From NCBI RefSeq assembly GCF_030685535.1, contig NZ_CP131601.1:1860001-1924000 (forward strand): DNA of 64,000 bases, read 5' to 3'. The position numbers and the translations under genes are program-made. Source of the stretch: Photobacterium leiognathi (GTDB lineage: Bacteria; Pseudomonadota; Gammaproteobacteria; Enterobacterales; Vibrionaceae). Under the pieces are notes generated by a model. That model saw nothing but the letters and a program-made list of their open reading frames with translations. It was not told the DNA's origin and did not search any database. The stretch's first letter is position 1. Each line of letters starts with the position of its first letter. This document shows positions 26,615-36,149 of the stretch, piece after piece.

Positions 26615-28195
26615 ATGAATCTAGTTCAATATTCTGACTCCCTTTTATCAGTCGTTCCGGCATTACTTGCTGTTATTTTAGCTATCGCCACTCGTCGCGT
26701 ATTGCTATCACTTGGTCTTGGCATTGTTGCTGGCGCAATCCTTCTTAATGATTACAACCCTTTAGCTGCGCTAAAATACATTGTTCATCAAGTCGTTGGT
26801 CTTATTTGGTCTGACGGTGCGGTAAATAGTGGCAACGTGAATATGATCATCTTCATGTTGTTACTAGGCGGTTTGATCAGCCTAATGACAGCAACAGGTG
26901 CAACCCGTGCATTTGCTGAATGGGGTTACCGCCGTTGTAAAGATCGCCGCAGTGCAAACATGCTAACAAGCCTAATGGTTTTTGCTTTCTTTATTGATGA
27001 CTTCTTCCACAGCTTGTCTGTAGGTCCTATTTGTCGTCCTGTGACTGACCGTTTCAACATTTCACGTGCGAAACTGGCATACCTACTGGACTCAACTGCA
27101 GCGCCTGTTTGTGTCATTACACCTATTTCATCTTGGGGCGCATACATTATTGCAATCCTTGGCGGTATCCTAGCAACGAACCATATTACTGATATCAGCG
27201 CGATTTCATTATTCGTTCAAATGATCCCAATGAACCTATACGCGGTGTTCACACTGCTTATGGTTATCGTGGTTATCTTCTTCCAACTAAACATTGGTCC
27301 AATGCGTCAACACGAAGCATGGGCAGAAGAAGGTAAACTATGGGACGAATCAAAAGGTCACCCTAAAGGTCTAGAGATCACAACAGAATCTTCAGGCAAA
27401 GGCACGATGATCGACATGGTACTGCCGATCCTAACGTTAACAGTATCAAGTGTTATCTTTATGGTGATCAGCGGTGCAGACGTTCTAGCCTCTCGCGGTG
27501 AAGCATTTAGCCTAATTAAATCACTTGAACACACTGATTTAGGTTCATCACTGGTCAACGCCTCACTATGTAGCCTTGCTGTTTCAATGGTATTAGCACT
27601 TCGCTTAAAGCTATCACTAAAAACATGGCTAACAGCAGCACCACAAGGTATTCAAGCAATGATGCCTGCGATCGTTATCCTAATGTTCGCATGGACTATC
27701 GGTACTGTAGTAAGTGACATGAAAACTGGTCTGTACCTAGCTTCATTAACGAAAGGTGGCTTCCCTACTGAACTACTACCTGCATTAGTATTCGTTCTAT
27801 CTTGCGCAATGTCTTTCGCGACAGGTACAAGCTGGGGTACGTTCGGTATCATGTTGCCACTAGCGGGTGATATGGCGGTAGCAAGTGATGCTCACCTACT
27901 AATGCCTATGCTTTCTGCGGTACTTGCTGGCTCTGTATTTGGCGACCACAGCTCACCAATTTCAAGCACAAGTATTCTGTCGGCAACTGGTGCTGGTAGC
28001 CACCACATGGATCACGTGATGACTCAGCTTCCTTACGCTGTAACAGTGGCATTCGGTGCATTATTAGGTTACTTAACCATGGGTATTATGTCGTCAACTA
28101 TCGCTGGTATCGGCGTAAGTGCACTATGGTTCCTAGCATGTTGTACTATCCACCTTCGTCGTCACAGAAAATACCAACAAGCGGTAACAGCATAA
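26615..28195 (+). CDS. lysW: NhaC-family lysine transporter LysW
   Basis: Multi-helix inner-membrane transporter of the NhaC Na+/H+ antiporter superfamily, 526 residues. Members next to L-box riboswitches form the LysW lysine transporter group, so lysine uptake is inferred from the riboswitch, not from the fold alone. Typical stretches: FIDDFFHSLSVGPICRPVTD, STAAPVCVITPISSWGAY, FATGTSWGTFGIMLPLAG and GDHSSPISSTSILSATGA. Start ATG 26615 has AAGAG 5 nt upstream; a GTG at 26600 is in frame but lies in the leader hairpin. Confidence 0.88.
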   Translation: MNLVQYSDSLLSVVPALLAVILAIATRRVLLSLGLGIVAGAILLNDYNPLAALKYIVHQVVGLIWSDGAVNSGNVNMIIFMLLLGGLISLMTATGATRAFAEWGYRRCKDRRSANMLTSLMVFAFFIDDFFHSLSVGPICRPVTDRFNISRAKLAYLLDSTAAPVCVITPISSWGAYIIAILGGILATNHITDISAISLFVQMIPMNLYAVFTLLMVIVVIFFQLNIGPMRQHEAWAEEGKLWDESKGHPKGLEITTESSGKGTMIDMVLPILTLTVSSVIFMVISGADVLASRGEAFSLIKSLEHTDLGSSLVNASLCSLAVSMVLALRLKLSLKTWLTAAPQGIQAMMPAIVILMFAWTIGTVVSDMKTGLYLASLTKGGFPTELLPALVFVLSCAMSFATGTSWGTFGIMLPLAGDMAVASDAHLLMPMLSAVLAGSVFGDHSSPISSTSILSATGAGSHHMDHVMTQLPYAVTVAFGALLGYLTMGIMSSTIAGIGVSALWFLACCTIHLRRHRKYQQAVTA

Positions 28196-28230
28196 GCTAA
28201 CTGTCTAAATTCATAATAAATGAGATAACT

Positions 28231-28288
28231 CCCCGTTCGTTTTATCCTGTAATTGCTTTATGCTTAGGGTTAAACAACGGGGATTTTT
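28231..28288 (+). terminator. Terminator of lysW
   Basis: CCCCGTT (28231-28237) pairs with AACGGGG (28276-28282) across a 38-nt AT-rich loop, followed by T6. Confidence 0.75.
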
Positions 28289-28311
28289 TACATCAAATTT
28301 AGGAAAGAAAC

Positions 28312-28752
28312 ATGGAATACTTACACACAATGATCCGCGTGAGCAACCTAGATGCATCACTGGACTTTTACTGTAATAAGTTAGGATTGGTTGAAGTTAA
28401 CCGTAAAGAAAGTGAGCGTGGACGCTTTACCCTTGTGTTCCTTGCAGCACCAAGCCAAGCGGAAGCAGCAAAAGAGACCAAATCACCGTTGCTTGAACTG
28501 ACTTACAATTGGGATCCTGAAGAGTACACTGGCGGTCGTAATTTTGGACACTTAGCGTTTACAGTTGAGAACATTTACGAGTTATGTGCGCGCCTACAAG
28601 ATAACGGGGTTGTTATCAATCGCCTACCACGTGATGGACACATGGCATTCGTTCGCTCACCTGATGGTATTTCTATTGAATTACTGCAAAAAGGTGATGC
28701 ACTTGAAGCGCAAGAGCCTTGGGCATCAATGCAAAACCAAGGCGAATGGTAA
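28312..28752 (+). CDS. gloA: Lactoylglutathione lyase (glyoxalase I)
   Basis: VOC-fold metalloenzyme converting the methylglyoxal-glutathione adduct to lactoylglutathione. 146 residues with the metal ligands in place: His5 ([10 protein letters not shown]), Glu in LLELTYNWD, His in FGHLAFTV and Glu in SIELLQKG. Slightly longer than the usual 135 through an insertion (AAKETKSP). ATG 28312 follows AGGAAAG. Single-gene unit with its own terminator. Confidence 0.92.
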   Translation: MEYLHTMIRVSNLDASLDFYCNKLGLVEVNRKESERGRFTLVFLAAPSQAEAAKETKSPLLELTYNWDPEEYTGGRNFGHLAFTVENIYELCARLQDNGVVINRLPRDGHMAFVRSPDGISIELLQKGDALEAQEPWASMQNQGEW

Positions 28753-28763
28753 TAAGCGATTCT

Positions 28764-28804
28764 TGCTACTTGTCAGTGCAAGAGTGCTGGCAAGTAGCTT
28801 TTCA
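28764..28804 (+). terminator. Terminator of gloA
   Basis: Imperfect 12-bp stem (GCTACTTGTCAG with CTGGCAAGTAGC) and T-run, about 12 nt after the stop, facing the convergent qnr gene. Confidence 0.8.
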
Positions 28805-28822
28805 AGAAGTGAGGAAATTAAG

Positions 28823-29473
28823 CTATAGAACAATAATGCCTAGCTGACTTAATAACTGCTCTTGTTGCCAATCACAAATTTTCACTCCTTGTAGATTCAC
28901 GCGTCGAATATCAACCCCTTCTAAATCCACATGACAAAGATCTGCCCCTTCAAACATACATTGCTGCCAATGTTCAGAAGAAAACTCACCTCGGCTAAGA
29001 TCAGAGCCTTTCAAAGAAGTGGCTAATAAATTTGCCCCATTCCAACGATTTTCAAACAGCTCGCATTGCTCCAGTTTTACATCTTCAAAGTTGCTATAGC
29101 TTAAGTTACAGCCCGTAATATATGCTGAACTAAAGAAGGTATTTTGAGTGATGTAGTTGGAGAACGACGCATACTGAAAATCGGCTCCCTGCAAGTTTGA
29201 GCCTCGCATTTCAATGCCAAAGCACTGCGCATGACGAAAATTCGCCATTGATAAATTACAGTTTTTAAAGCTGGCATCTTTGAGTTTAGCGTAGGAAAAA
29301 TTAGCACCCTGCTCATCACCAGCTTCAATAAAACTACAGCCAATAAAGCTTGCTTCTAACAAATTAGCTCGTGAAAAATCACAGCGATAAAACTGGCAGT
29401 TTTCAAAAATTGCTTCAGACAAATCTTGACCAGAAAAACACTCAGACTGATAACATTTACCTACAACATGCAT
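28823..29473 (-). CDS. qnr: Qnr-family pentapeptide repeat protein
   Basis: 216-residue pentapeptide-repeat protein of the Qnr family, which protects DNA gyrase and topoisomerase IV from quinolones. It follows the QnrA layout closely: QDLSEAIFENCQFYRCDFS, FSYAKLKDASFKNC, CFGIEMRGSNLQGADF, SSAYITGCNLSYSNF, CELFENRWNGANLLATSLKG, SDLSRGEFS, and the C-terminal RRVNLQGVKICDWQQEQLL. Repeats fill the chain except a short break near 115-120 (loop region). Such genes are native to Photobacterium, Vibrio and Shewanella chromosomes. No LexA box was found upstream. Confidence 0.93.
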   Translation of the reverse strand: MHVVGKCYQSECFSGQDLSEAIFENCQFYRCDFSRANLLEASFIGCSFIEAGDEQGANFSYAKLKDASFKNCNLSMANFRHAQCFGIEMRGSNLQGADFQYASFSNYITQNTFFSSAYITGCNLSYSNFEDVKLEQCELFENRWNGANLLATSLKGSDLSRGEFSSEHWQQCMFEGADLCHVDLEGVDIRRVNLQGVKICDWQQEQLLSQLGIIVL

Positions 29474-29499
29474 AATTTCTATTTATTCCTTAGATAAAA

Positions 29500-29533
29500 A
29501 AACGCTGTTATTGATTACTCAATAACAGCGTTT
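29500..29533. terminator. Terminator between the cystatin-like gene and qnr
   Basis: Perfect 14-bp stem built on AACGCTGTTATTGA and its complement with a small loop. It follows the cystatin-like gene (minus strand) and precedes qnr, so qnr needs its own promoter in 29474-29500. Confidence 0.8.
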
Positions 29534-29561
29534 CGATTTTACATTAAAGCAAACAAGCTAA

Positions 29562-29954
29562 TTAGTTAGGTACATCACAGTTAGACACTGCAGATGGTAC
29601 TTGTTTAATTTCTTTAACTTGGTAAGTGTTTTGTAGGCTACGGAACACTTTAGCACTGTAGTAATCACCATTATCAATGCTGAAAGTAATAAGGTAATTC
29701 ATACCTGCAACCACTTGCTGACGCACTTCGTAAATTTTACCTAGCTGATGATCACCTGAAATTTCTTTCACAGCTTCTTTTGCAGCTTGTTCTACTTCAG
29801 GAGTGATTTTGCCTTGAGCCCAACCACCAGCAATTGCTTGAGTGAAATCACAACCTGTTTGCACATTTGCCTCTTCTTTTGTTTCGTTTTTTGCAGAGCT
29901 ACACGCAACTAATACAATTGAACTTAAAGCGATCAGTAAAATTTTCTTTTTCAT
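29562..29954 (-). CDS. Cystatin-like lipoprotein
   Basis: 130-residue predicted lipoprotein: signal peptide with lipobox LVAC (Cys18). The mature part carries the marks of a cystatin (family I25 cysteine-protease inhibitor): a Gly pair near its start (AGGW, 42-45), the helix EVEQAAKEAVKEIS, the QxVxG inhibitory loop as QVVAG (80-84) followed by MNYLITFSI, and the strand YYSAKVFRSLQ. Two Cys (35 and 126) could form a disulfide linking the ends. It stands alone with its own terminator. Inhibition of papain-like proteases is inferred from the motif. Confidence 0.75.
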   Translation of the reverse strand: MKKKILLIALSSIVLVACSSAKNETKEEANVQTGCDFTQAIAGGWAQGKITPEVEQAAKEAVKEISGDHQLGKIYEVRQQVVAGMNYLITFSIDNGDYYSAKVFRSLQNTYQVKEIKQVPSAVSNCDVPN

Positions 29955-30079
29955 TTTCTTATCCTAAATACACAACCTTTCTATATATATGACCAGAAAA
30001 TGTGACCAAACGCAAACAATTTTGTTTAAAACGTCATTTTATTGCTGAAAAAAGCCATAAATACAAATTTATTTGCATT

Positions 30080-30421
30080 TTAAATAACGTACTTTCTATA
30101 TGACTCCTGATTAATATCCTCAATCTCTACTGTCACACAGATATCATTATGGAACATAGCTGCTACTTGATGGAGGATAACTTCAGCGAGATTATCTTTT
30201 TGCTTAGGATCCCTACCTGGCAGCACTCTTACCGTAATATGAACAAAAGGTTTCTCTGTTGTTCCCGTTCGATAAAACTCAAAAGGGATTGCACGTGTTT
30301 TGATGTCTTCTTCATCAAACAGACCTGAACTAAAAGTCGCATAATGGGTGGTTGCCATTAGTTCGTTAATATTGATATCAGTTTCAAGATCTTTGGCATA
30401 CTCAATAATGCAATGCGGCAC
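30080..30421 (-). CDS. Tautomerase-fold protein (5-carboxymethyl-2-hydroxymuconate isomerase-like)
   Basis: 113-residue CHMI/HpaF-like tautomerase (PHCIIEYAKDLE, then FVHITVRVLPGRDPKQKDNL, VTVEIEDINQESYRKY). These enzymes use an N-terminal Pro as base. The first in-frame ATG (30439) would put six residues before it, whereas GTG at 30421 gives Met-Pro-His and has AAAGGAGA 7 nt upstream, so GTG is the right start. No homoprotocatechuate pathway genes lie nearby; true substrate unknown. Confidence 0.82.
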   Translation of the reverse strand: MPHCIIEYAKDLETDININELMATTHYATFSSGLFDEEDIKTRAIPFEFYRTGTTEKPFVHITVRVLPGRDPKQKDNLAEVILHQVAAMFHNDICVTVEIEDINQESYRKYVI

Positions 30422-30604
30422 AACAACTCTCCTTTCCATTGATGTAATGTTTACACGAAAACACTAGCACATATAAAAACGAGAACTCATAGCAAGATCT
30501 GTTTTTTGATAAAAATCATTACTAACAACTGGGTTATTTTAGTTTCTGTGATTTATGCACGGGATCGGTAAAAAATAAGTTGTGACAATGTTACTCACGT
30601 TATT

Positions 30605-30961
30605 TTAAAACGTTAGCACCTTATCTGCGATTAACGTCCAGTGAGCTAAATCATCTAATGTACCTATTTCACAACCCTCAATCAGCAGTTCTTGTGATAA
30701 ACCACGAGCACTACAGCATGTTTTACATAACGACACTTCACTCCCCTGTGCTAAGGCAATTTCAACCATTTGCTGAATATCATAACCTTCAACAGGATTT
30801 TGCTTATGCATTGCACACATCACAGCATCAGACATTAAGAACAGCTTAATTTGAGTGGATTGTTCTTCTTGCTCATTTAACTTAATCGCTAGACGTAACG
30901 CATTAAATGGACGCTCTGAACCATAAGGGGCATCATTAATAACAATTAAAATGGTTTGCAT
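30605..30961 (-). CDS. DsrE/DsrF-like small protein
   Basis: 118-residue DsrE-fold protein (sulfur-carrier type): MQTILIVINDAPYGSERPFN, KLFLMSDAVMC, and a Cys cluster CKTCCSARG (Cys79, 82, 83) plus GCEIG (Cys97). Start ATG 30961 with AAAGAG upstream; an in-frame extension to 31006 is not conserved. Monocistronic. A role in cytoplasmic persulfide handling is plausible from the Cys residues but not proven. Confidence 0.78.
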   Translation of the reverse strand: MQTILIVINDAPYGSERPFNALRLAIKLNEQEEQSTQIKLFLMSDAVMCAMHKQNPVEGYDIQQMVEIALAQGSEVSLCKTCCSARGLSQELLIEGCEIGTLDDLAHWTLIADKVLTF

Positions 30962-31278
30962 AACATACTCTTTCAAAAACCGGATCGATAAGAAAAAGAT
31001 TGTCACACAAATATAGTGGGATTAATACAGCGTCTAATTCATTACTCCTCGTGAATAGCAATGAATAATTTAGTAATAGAGATCACATTTTAAGTGCTTT
31101 TCTCTTTAACGTGCGTTTACAAAACACTCTGTTAGCGCAAATAATTGTCGCAAATTCAATTTATATGCACATTCTGCTATTAACCGTTGAAATAATTTGG
31201 CACATTACCGCCTCAGTTGGTTTACTGCTTGATTTCCTCCAGCTGTCATGTGTTTAACTTCTAGCTAGAGATCATCAA

Positions 31279-31830
31279 ATGAGCCATCGTCTCCAACTTA
31301 CTCATGCCCCGTCAGTCCTGTTTTTATTTGGCCTTTCCGGTGCAGGTAAATCGTTCGTCGGTGATGTAATTGGCGATCACGATGATTGGTTTGTTTATCA
31401 TGCTGATGATGATCTTACCGATGAAATGCTAGATGTTATTCACGCAAACCAACCATTCACTGAAGAAATGCGTGATAATTTTTTTGAACGCATTAGCAAA
31501 AAAGTAAACCAATTCCGTAGCCAATATTCTCGTGTTGTTGTCACTCAAGGCGCTTATAAAAAGAAGCATCGTGATTATCTACGTCAAACGATTAATGATA
31601 TTGAATTGATTTACGTCACAGCGACAGATTCACTCATTCATCAACGTTTGGAATACCGTATTAACGGCATCTCTAATAAGAGTGCTGAAGCGATTAAACA
31701 CATTTTTGAAGTACCAGACTCATCAGTTAAAACCATCTTTAACTATGAAGGTAAAACATCAATTATCGAACAGCTAAACAATTTTTATAGTGAGAAATTA
31801 ATTGAAAGCAGTGAAACAATTTGCGAATAG
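31279..31830 (+). CDS. P-loop kinase-like protein, unknown substrate
   Basis: 183-residue P-loop NTPase with Walker A GLSGAGKS at about 18-25, VYHADDDLTDEMLDVIHANQ after it, VVVTQGAYKKKHRDYLRQ resembling a lid region with basic residues, and LIYVTATDSLIHQRLEYR. The layout is that of small-molecule kinases of the gluconokinase/shikimate kinase type. Single gene with no informative neighbour. Confidence 0.7.
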   Translation: MSHRLQLTHAPSVLFLFGLSGAGKSFVGDVIGDHDDWFVYHADDDLTDEMLDVIHANQPFTEEMRDNFFERISKKVNQFRSQYSRVVVTQGAYKKKHRDYLRQTINDIELIYVTATDSLIHQRLEYRINGISNKSAEAIKHIFEVPDSSVKTIFNYEGKTSIIEQLNNFYSEKLIESSETICE

Positions 31831-31988
31831 TCATTAGATTAGCGTAATTTTACTGAAAGGTTTCTTTAATCCATATTTAATCTTTAATATTAAATAGTTC
31901 GTTCATCACGTTTCTGTATATTCACCCTTAAACATATGCATATTTTGGCATAAACTTACCCTTGTATATGTTGTGCTTATTTTAAGGT

Positions 31989-34900
31989 GTGTATGTGAGT
32001 GGGTTAAAACCGTATCTTGTTGTCATCTTTATGCCCTTAGTGGCAATTGTGGCTATTTTAAGTCTTTACTCTTATCAGAAAGACAGTATTCAATTAACGG
32101 AACACATCAAAGAGAATGAACTTAGTCAGTTAGAGTCTCTCATTCACCTTACTAATCTTCACCTTAATACGGTTTCCGAAGATTTAAATAGCCTTACATA
32201 CCAACTGCAACAAGAACCGCTTCATGAACCACTACGTGTATTAGAAAAAGCACGTGTTTTAAAACAATTTAAAAGCCTTTTAATCAACTCCGATTTATAC
32301 GACTCTATTCGCCTTATCGACTACAAAAACACCCAAGTGCTTTTCTTGAAAAAAGCAGAAAACGGCTTTTACATTGATTACAATCACACGATTAATGATG
32401 AACAGCAATTAAGAAATATCGACCATACCTTTTCTATTGAAAATAAAAAGAATTATATCGATAAATCAGATAACACGATCTCATTCTACCAACACCTTAA
32501 AATGGAGAATAGCCATTGGGTGATCCAACTAAGTTATCGCCATCTACCTATTAACGATCTCTCAAATAATAACGGACGAGTGAATTTCATTATTAACCAT
32601 GATGGACAGTGGATCTCTCCTCCTTACTTGCAAAAATCATTGACGACAGAGCAGATCAATTCAAATACAGCTGAAGATGTTTTATTTTCTGATGCTTACC
32701 CATATTTATGGAATACAGTTAAACGGTTAGATAAAGGACAAACCATTATTGGTAATTACCTTTATAGCTATAGCCCAGTGATTTTTAATAGCGATCAGCA
32801 TGAAGATAACCTAAGCAATGATATTTCTGAATGGGTTTTAATTTCCTCTATTAATATAAGTAAAGAGCTTAACAGCTTATATTTCTCTAACTTTACCCGT
32901 ATTCGATTAGCTGCAATCTGTGCGACATTCCTAGTGCTTATAGGCAGTACTGCATTACTTGTGTGCCGACTGGTTAAGAAGCACAAGAATGAACAAGAGC
33001 TACGTCAACAGCGCGACGATAACCTTAATCGTTATGCTGCAATCATTAAAAATAGTGAAGATGGCATTATTGTGCTTAACAATAAGCGCGTGATCACCGC
33101 TATTAATGATGCGGCTTTTACTATTTTAAACCTTCACGGTAACGCTCTACACAAACCTTTAATTGATCTATTTAAATCCGAGCAAATTAAAACTGAGTTA
33201 GTTAATTTACTTAATACTATCGATCTCTTACCTAACTCTGAACATTTAAAAACCCACATCAAATTAAAATTCAGGCGTTCAAAACACTTAGAAGTTATTG
33301 CAACTAAACAAGTCAATAACGTTGACGATAACATTCTGCTTCATATAGCCGATGTCACTTATTGGGTAGAACGTGAAAAACGATTACAAGCTCTTTCTCT
33401 AGCAGCAGAGCAAAGTACTGAATCTGTTGTGATCACGGATAAAAATGGGTTTATTCAATATGCTAACGGTGCTTATTTAAAACAAAGTAATAAAACATTT
33501 AAAGATCTAGTCGGTAGCCATAGCGCGTCTTGCTTTGATGATTATTTTGATAACGATAAAGAACGTGAAACTTTATTTAATAAATTAATGTCAGGGCAAT
33601 CTATCCAGCATGTTATTGCTAAAAAGAAAGAGAACGACATTACTTATATTGATTACACAATCTCACCTATTCGCGGTGATGATGGCAAAATTTGTAACTA
33701 CATCGCGACCAGTAAAGACATAACAGATCGCATTACTTATGAAAATAAGCTTCATCGGTTGGCGCACTACGACTCAATAACACAATTACCTAATCGGACA
33801 CTGTTTAGTCAAGATATTGGCCGTAGCGCATTAGAAGCAGCAAAGCATCAAGCTCAAATTGCTGTCATGATTATCGACTTAGAGCTCACTAAACAACTAC
33901 ATGAATCCATGAGTAATGAGGAGATTGAAAAAATCCTCTTAATCTTATCTAAGCGGATTAAATCTAACTTAGATTCAAATGATATGTTAGCGCGTATTGA
34001 TACTGATGAATTTGGCATTTTAATTCACGCATTTCATGACACTCAAGTCATTAACCAATTAGCGAAGCGACTCTTACAAATCATCAGTTCACCACTTTCG
34101 CTTGATTGCCAAGTTTTTTCTGTCTCAGCAAATATAGGTATCGCACTCAGCTCTAATAGTGAAACAGATCCTAAAATACTACAAAAATATGCGCATATTG
34201 CCCTATATCGTGCAAAGGCATTGGCTGGCAGCAACTACTGCTACTTCACTGAAGCAATGGAAGTGGAAAATGTACAACGACTATTACTAGAATCAGATTT
34301 AAGACGAACAATTGGTACTGACAGCTATGAATACTTTTATCAACCCAAAGTTAGTACTATTACCCACCGCTTATGTGGTGTTGAAGCGCTTTTAAGATGG
34401 AAAAACTGTAAAGGTGAATACCGCTCCCCTGCTGATGTGATCCCTATTCTTGAGTCATCAGAATTGATAATAGAAGCTTATGAGTACCTTATTCAACAAG
34501 CTTGTAAACAGCTTAAACAATGGCAAGATAAAGAGTATTTCTTTGATCTTGCAATTAATATCTCAGCTAGACAGTTACTTGAAGCCGATTTAGTACAATC
34601 AATTACTGATGCAATCTCTCAATCAGGTTGTGACCCTCGCTATTTGGAGCTTGAACTGACTGAAAGTGTATTAATGTGTGATGTGCAATTTGCATTAACG
34701 CAACTACAGGAACTGCGTGATTTAGGGATAAAAATTGCCATTGATGATTTTGGTACTGGCTACTCATCACTTGCTTATTTATCACGCTTTCCAATCAATA
34801 TTCTTAAAGTTGATAGAGAATTTATTAAGGAGCTACCTTTTAATAAAGATAGCATTACCATTTGTCGCTCAATCATTGAATTAGCACATAACCTTAATCT

Positions 34901-35063
34901 CACCATTGTCGCTGAAGGTGTTGAGAATCAAGATCAACTTGAGTTTTTAGAGTCTCTCGGTGTAGAGGAGCTACAAGGTTACCACTTTGATAAACCACTC
35001 CCTCTTACTAGTTTTGAAGATAAGTACCTTATGGAAGAAACAAAATCACCAGTTTTAACTTGA
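31989..35063 (+). CDS. Membrane sensor c-di-GMP phosphodiesterase (PAS-PAS-degenerate GGDEF-EAL)
   Basis: 1024-residue signalling protein. Helix at about 8-26, periplasmic sensor region to about 305, second helix about 306-328, two PAS domains (about 345-455 and 465-580), a GGDEF domain whose motif is degenerate (ARIDTDEFGIL, so cyclase activity is unlikely), and an EAL domain (about 765-1010) with the active-site set GVEALLRWK, NISARQLLE, LELTESVLM, DDFGTGYSSLAYL and AEGVENQ. It should hydrolyse c-di-GMP. Start GTG 31989 or GTG 31995 after TAAGG. Monocistronic. Confidence 0.88.
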   Translation: MYVSGLKPYLVVIFMPLVAIVAILSLYSYQKDSIQLTEHIKENELSQLESLIHLTNLHLNTVSEDLNSLTYQLQQEPLHEPLRVLEKARVLKQFKSLLINSDLYDSIRLIDYKNTQVLFLKKAENGFYIDYNHTINDEQQLRNIDHTFSIENKKNYIDKSDNTISFYQHLKMENSHWVIQLSYRHLPINDLSNNNGRVNFIINHDGQWISPPYLQKSLTTEQINSNTAEDVLFSDAYPYLWNTVKRLDKGQTIIGNYLYSYSPVIFNSDQHEDNLSNDISEWVLISSINISKELNSLYFSNFTRIRLAAICATFLVLIGSTALLVCRLVKKHKNEQELRQQRDDNLNRYAAIIKNSEDGIIVLNNKRVITAINDAAFTILNLHGNALHKPLIDLFKSEQIKTELVNLLNTIDLLPNSEHLKTHIKLKFRRSKHLEVIATKQVNNVDDNILLHIADVTYWVEREKRLQALSLAAEQSTESVVITDKNGFIQYANGAYLKQSNKTFKDLVGSHSASCFDDYFDNDKERETLFNKLMSGQSIQHVIAKKKENDITYIDYTISPIRGDDGKICNYIATSKDITDRITYENKLHRLAHYDSITQLPNRTLFSQDIGRSALEAAKHQAQIAVMIIDLELTKQLHESMSNEEIEKILLILSKRIKSNLDSNDMLARIDTDEFGILIHAFHDTQVINQLAKRLLQIISSPLSLDCQVFSVSANIGIALSSNSETDPKILQKYAHIALYRAKALAGSNYCYFTEAMEVENVQRLLLESDLRRTIGTDSYEYFYQPKVSTITHRLCGVEALLRWKNCKGEYRSPADVIPILESSELIIEAYEYLIQQACKQLKQWQDKEYFFDLAINISARQLLEADLVQSITDAISQSGCDPRYLELELTESVLMCDVQFALTQLQELRDLGIKIAIDDFGTGYSSLAYLSRFPINILKVDREFIKELPFNKDSITICRSIIELAHNLNLTIVAEGVENQDQLEFLESLGVEELQGYHFDKPLPLTSFEDKYLMEETKSPVLT

Positions 35064-35131
35064 TACAGGTTCTCATCAATTCAATTGTGGCTTATCATTA
35101 TAAAAGAATGATTGTTATGTAGGGTGCTTTG

Positions 35132-35473
35132 ATGAGCTTTGATGAACATTTAAATAACTTTATCAAGCAGCGAGAACAGTTTGGTACGCCTAGTCAGCAA
35201 CGACAACAAAAACGCAATGCTTATGTTGTCGTTGATGCAACGGATCAAAGTAAAGCTCGTGAAGCTATGGCGAAAGAGCAAGAACTCGCCTCAAAACGTG
35301 CAGAGTTCGAAACAAAACAGCATCATGATCGTATTAAAGGTCGCTGCGTATTACCGGATGAAGCAAAAGCATTAGAAAGTACTCAAACACATGCTAGACC
35401 AGCTGATCCTGGTCGTATTGCTTATATCCAGCAACTGAAAAAAGATCTCAAACTAAAAAAGTACAGCAACTAG
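35132..35473 (+). CDS. Small charged protein, unknown function
   Basis: 113-residue hydrophilic protein not recognised. Very rich in Gln, Lys, Arg and Glu with predicted coiled/helical character (QSKAREAMAKEQELASKRAE); no signal peptide or membrane segment. ATG 35132 is chosen over the adjacent TTG. A good terminator follows, supporting that it is expressed. Confidence 0.6.
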   Translation: MSFDEHLNNFIKQREQFGTPSQQRQQKRNAYVVVDATDQSKAREAMAKEQELASKRAEFETKQHHDRIKGRCVLPDEAKALESTQTHARPADPGRIAYIQQLKKDLKLKKYSN

Positions 35474-35493
35474 TCTTAATTTTGAATAAACAA

Positions 35494-35524
35494 AGAGGAA
35501 GCAAATCGATTGCTTCCTTTTTTG
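35494..35524 (+). terminator. Terminator after the small charged protein
   Basis: Stem AGGAAGCAA/TTGCTTCCT with a 5-nt loop and T7. Confidence 0.9.
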
Positions 35525-36149
35525 TATGCATAGGGTTGATAAATTTTGTACTTTTAATGCATAAAAATTCGTAATAAATTTTAGTTCTCTACATAAATTT
35601 GACAAAAAACAACCACCAATTACAGCATTCAGTACTATTAAAATCGGGATTTCAAACTTTTTTCGAATTTTTATTAAAATAAATCCAGGAAAATATGCTT
35701 GTAAAATAATCAATCTTACTGTGTGAGAATAAAGGCTTTTTTTTAAATTGCATTCATAGCAACTAAAATTGCATTTTAACCATCGTATTACAGCGATGAT
35801 TTCGGATTAAATAGGCTCATGTGCATTGATTTACACATTATTTGTAAAGCAACTCTATGTTTTTAAAGTCATTTGGAAATTTAAAGATCATAATTTTGTA
35901 AATTTTCTTTGCACTTTTACTCAGTGTTAAAACACAACAAAGAATCCTTTATTTAAAAACACATTATTTACATTTAAATAAATAAGAAATAACAACAATC
36001 TTCATTTTTGATAAATATATTCGATAATACATACAATTAAGCGATTAAATTCTTAATTGCCTACTATATTAAGTAATAAATAGCAATATGGTAAGAACGG
36101 CTTTTACAAGTTAAAATTACCGTCAAAGAAATACAATAGAAGATTATCG
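35525..36149. other. AT-rich intergenic region upstream of gltS
   Basis: About 625 nt with no convincing frame, riboswitch or repeat. It must hold the gltS promoter and probably a long untranslated leader. A TGTG-N10-CACA sequence near 35820-35838 has the wrong spacing for a CRP site. Confidence 0.5.

Noticed and set aside
29500..29533. Possible LexA box upstream of qnr
   Set aside because: CTGT and ACAG are separated by 16 rather than 8 nt and form a hairpin; it is a terminator.
35453..35713. 86-codon minus-strand frame near gltS
   Set aside because: Covers a terminator and AT-rich spacer; no family likeness.
35820..35840. Possible CRP site upstream of gltS
   Set aside because: TGTG and CACA are 10 nt apart instead of 8.
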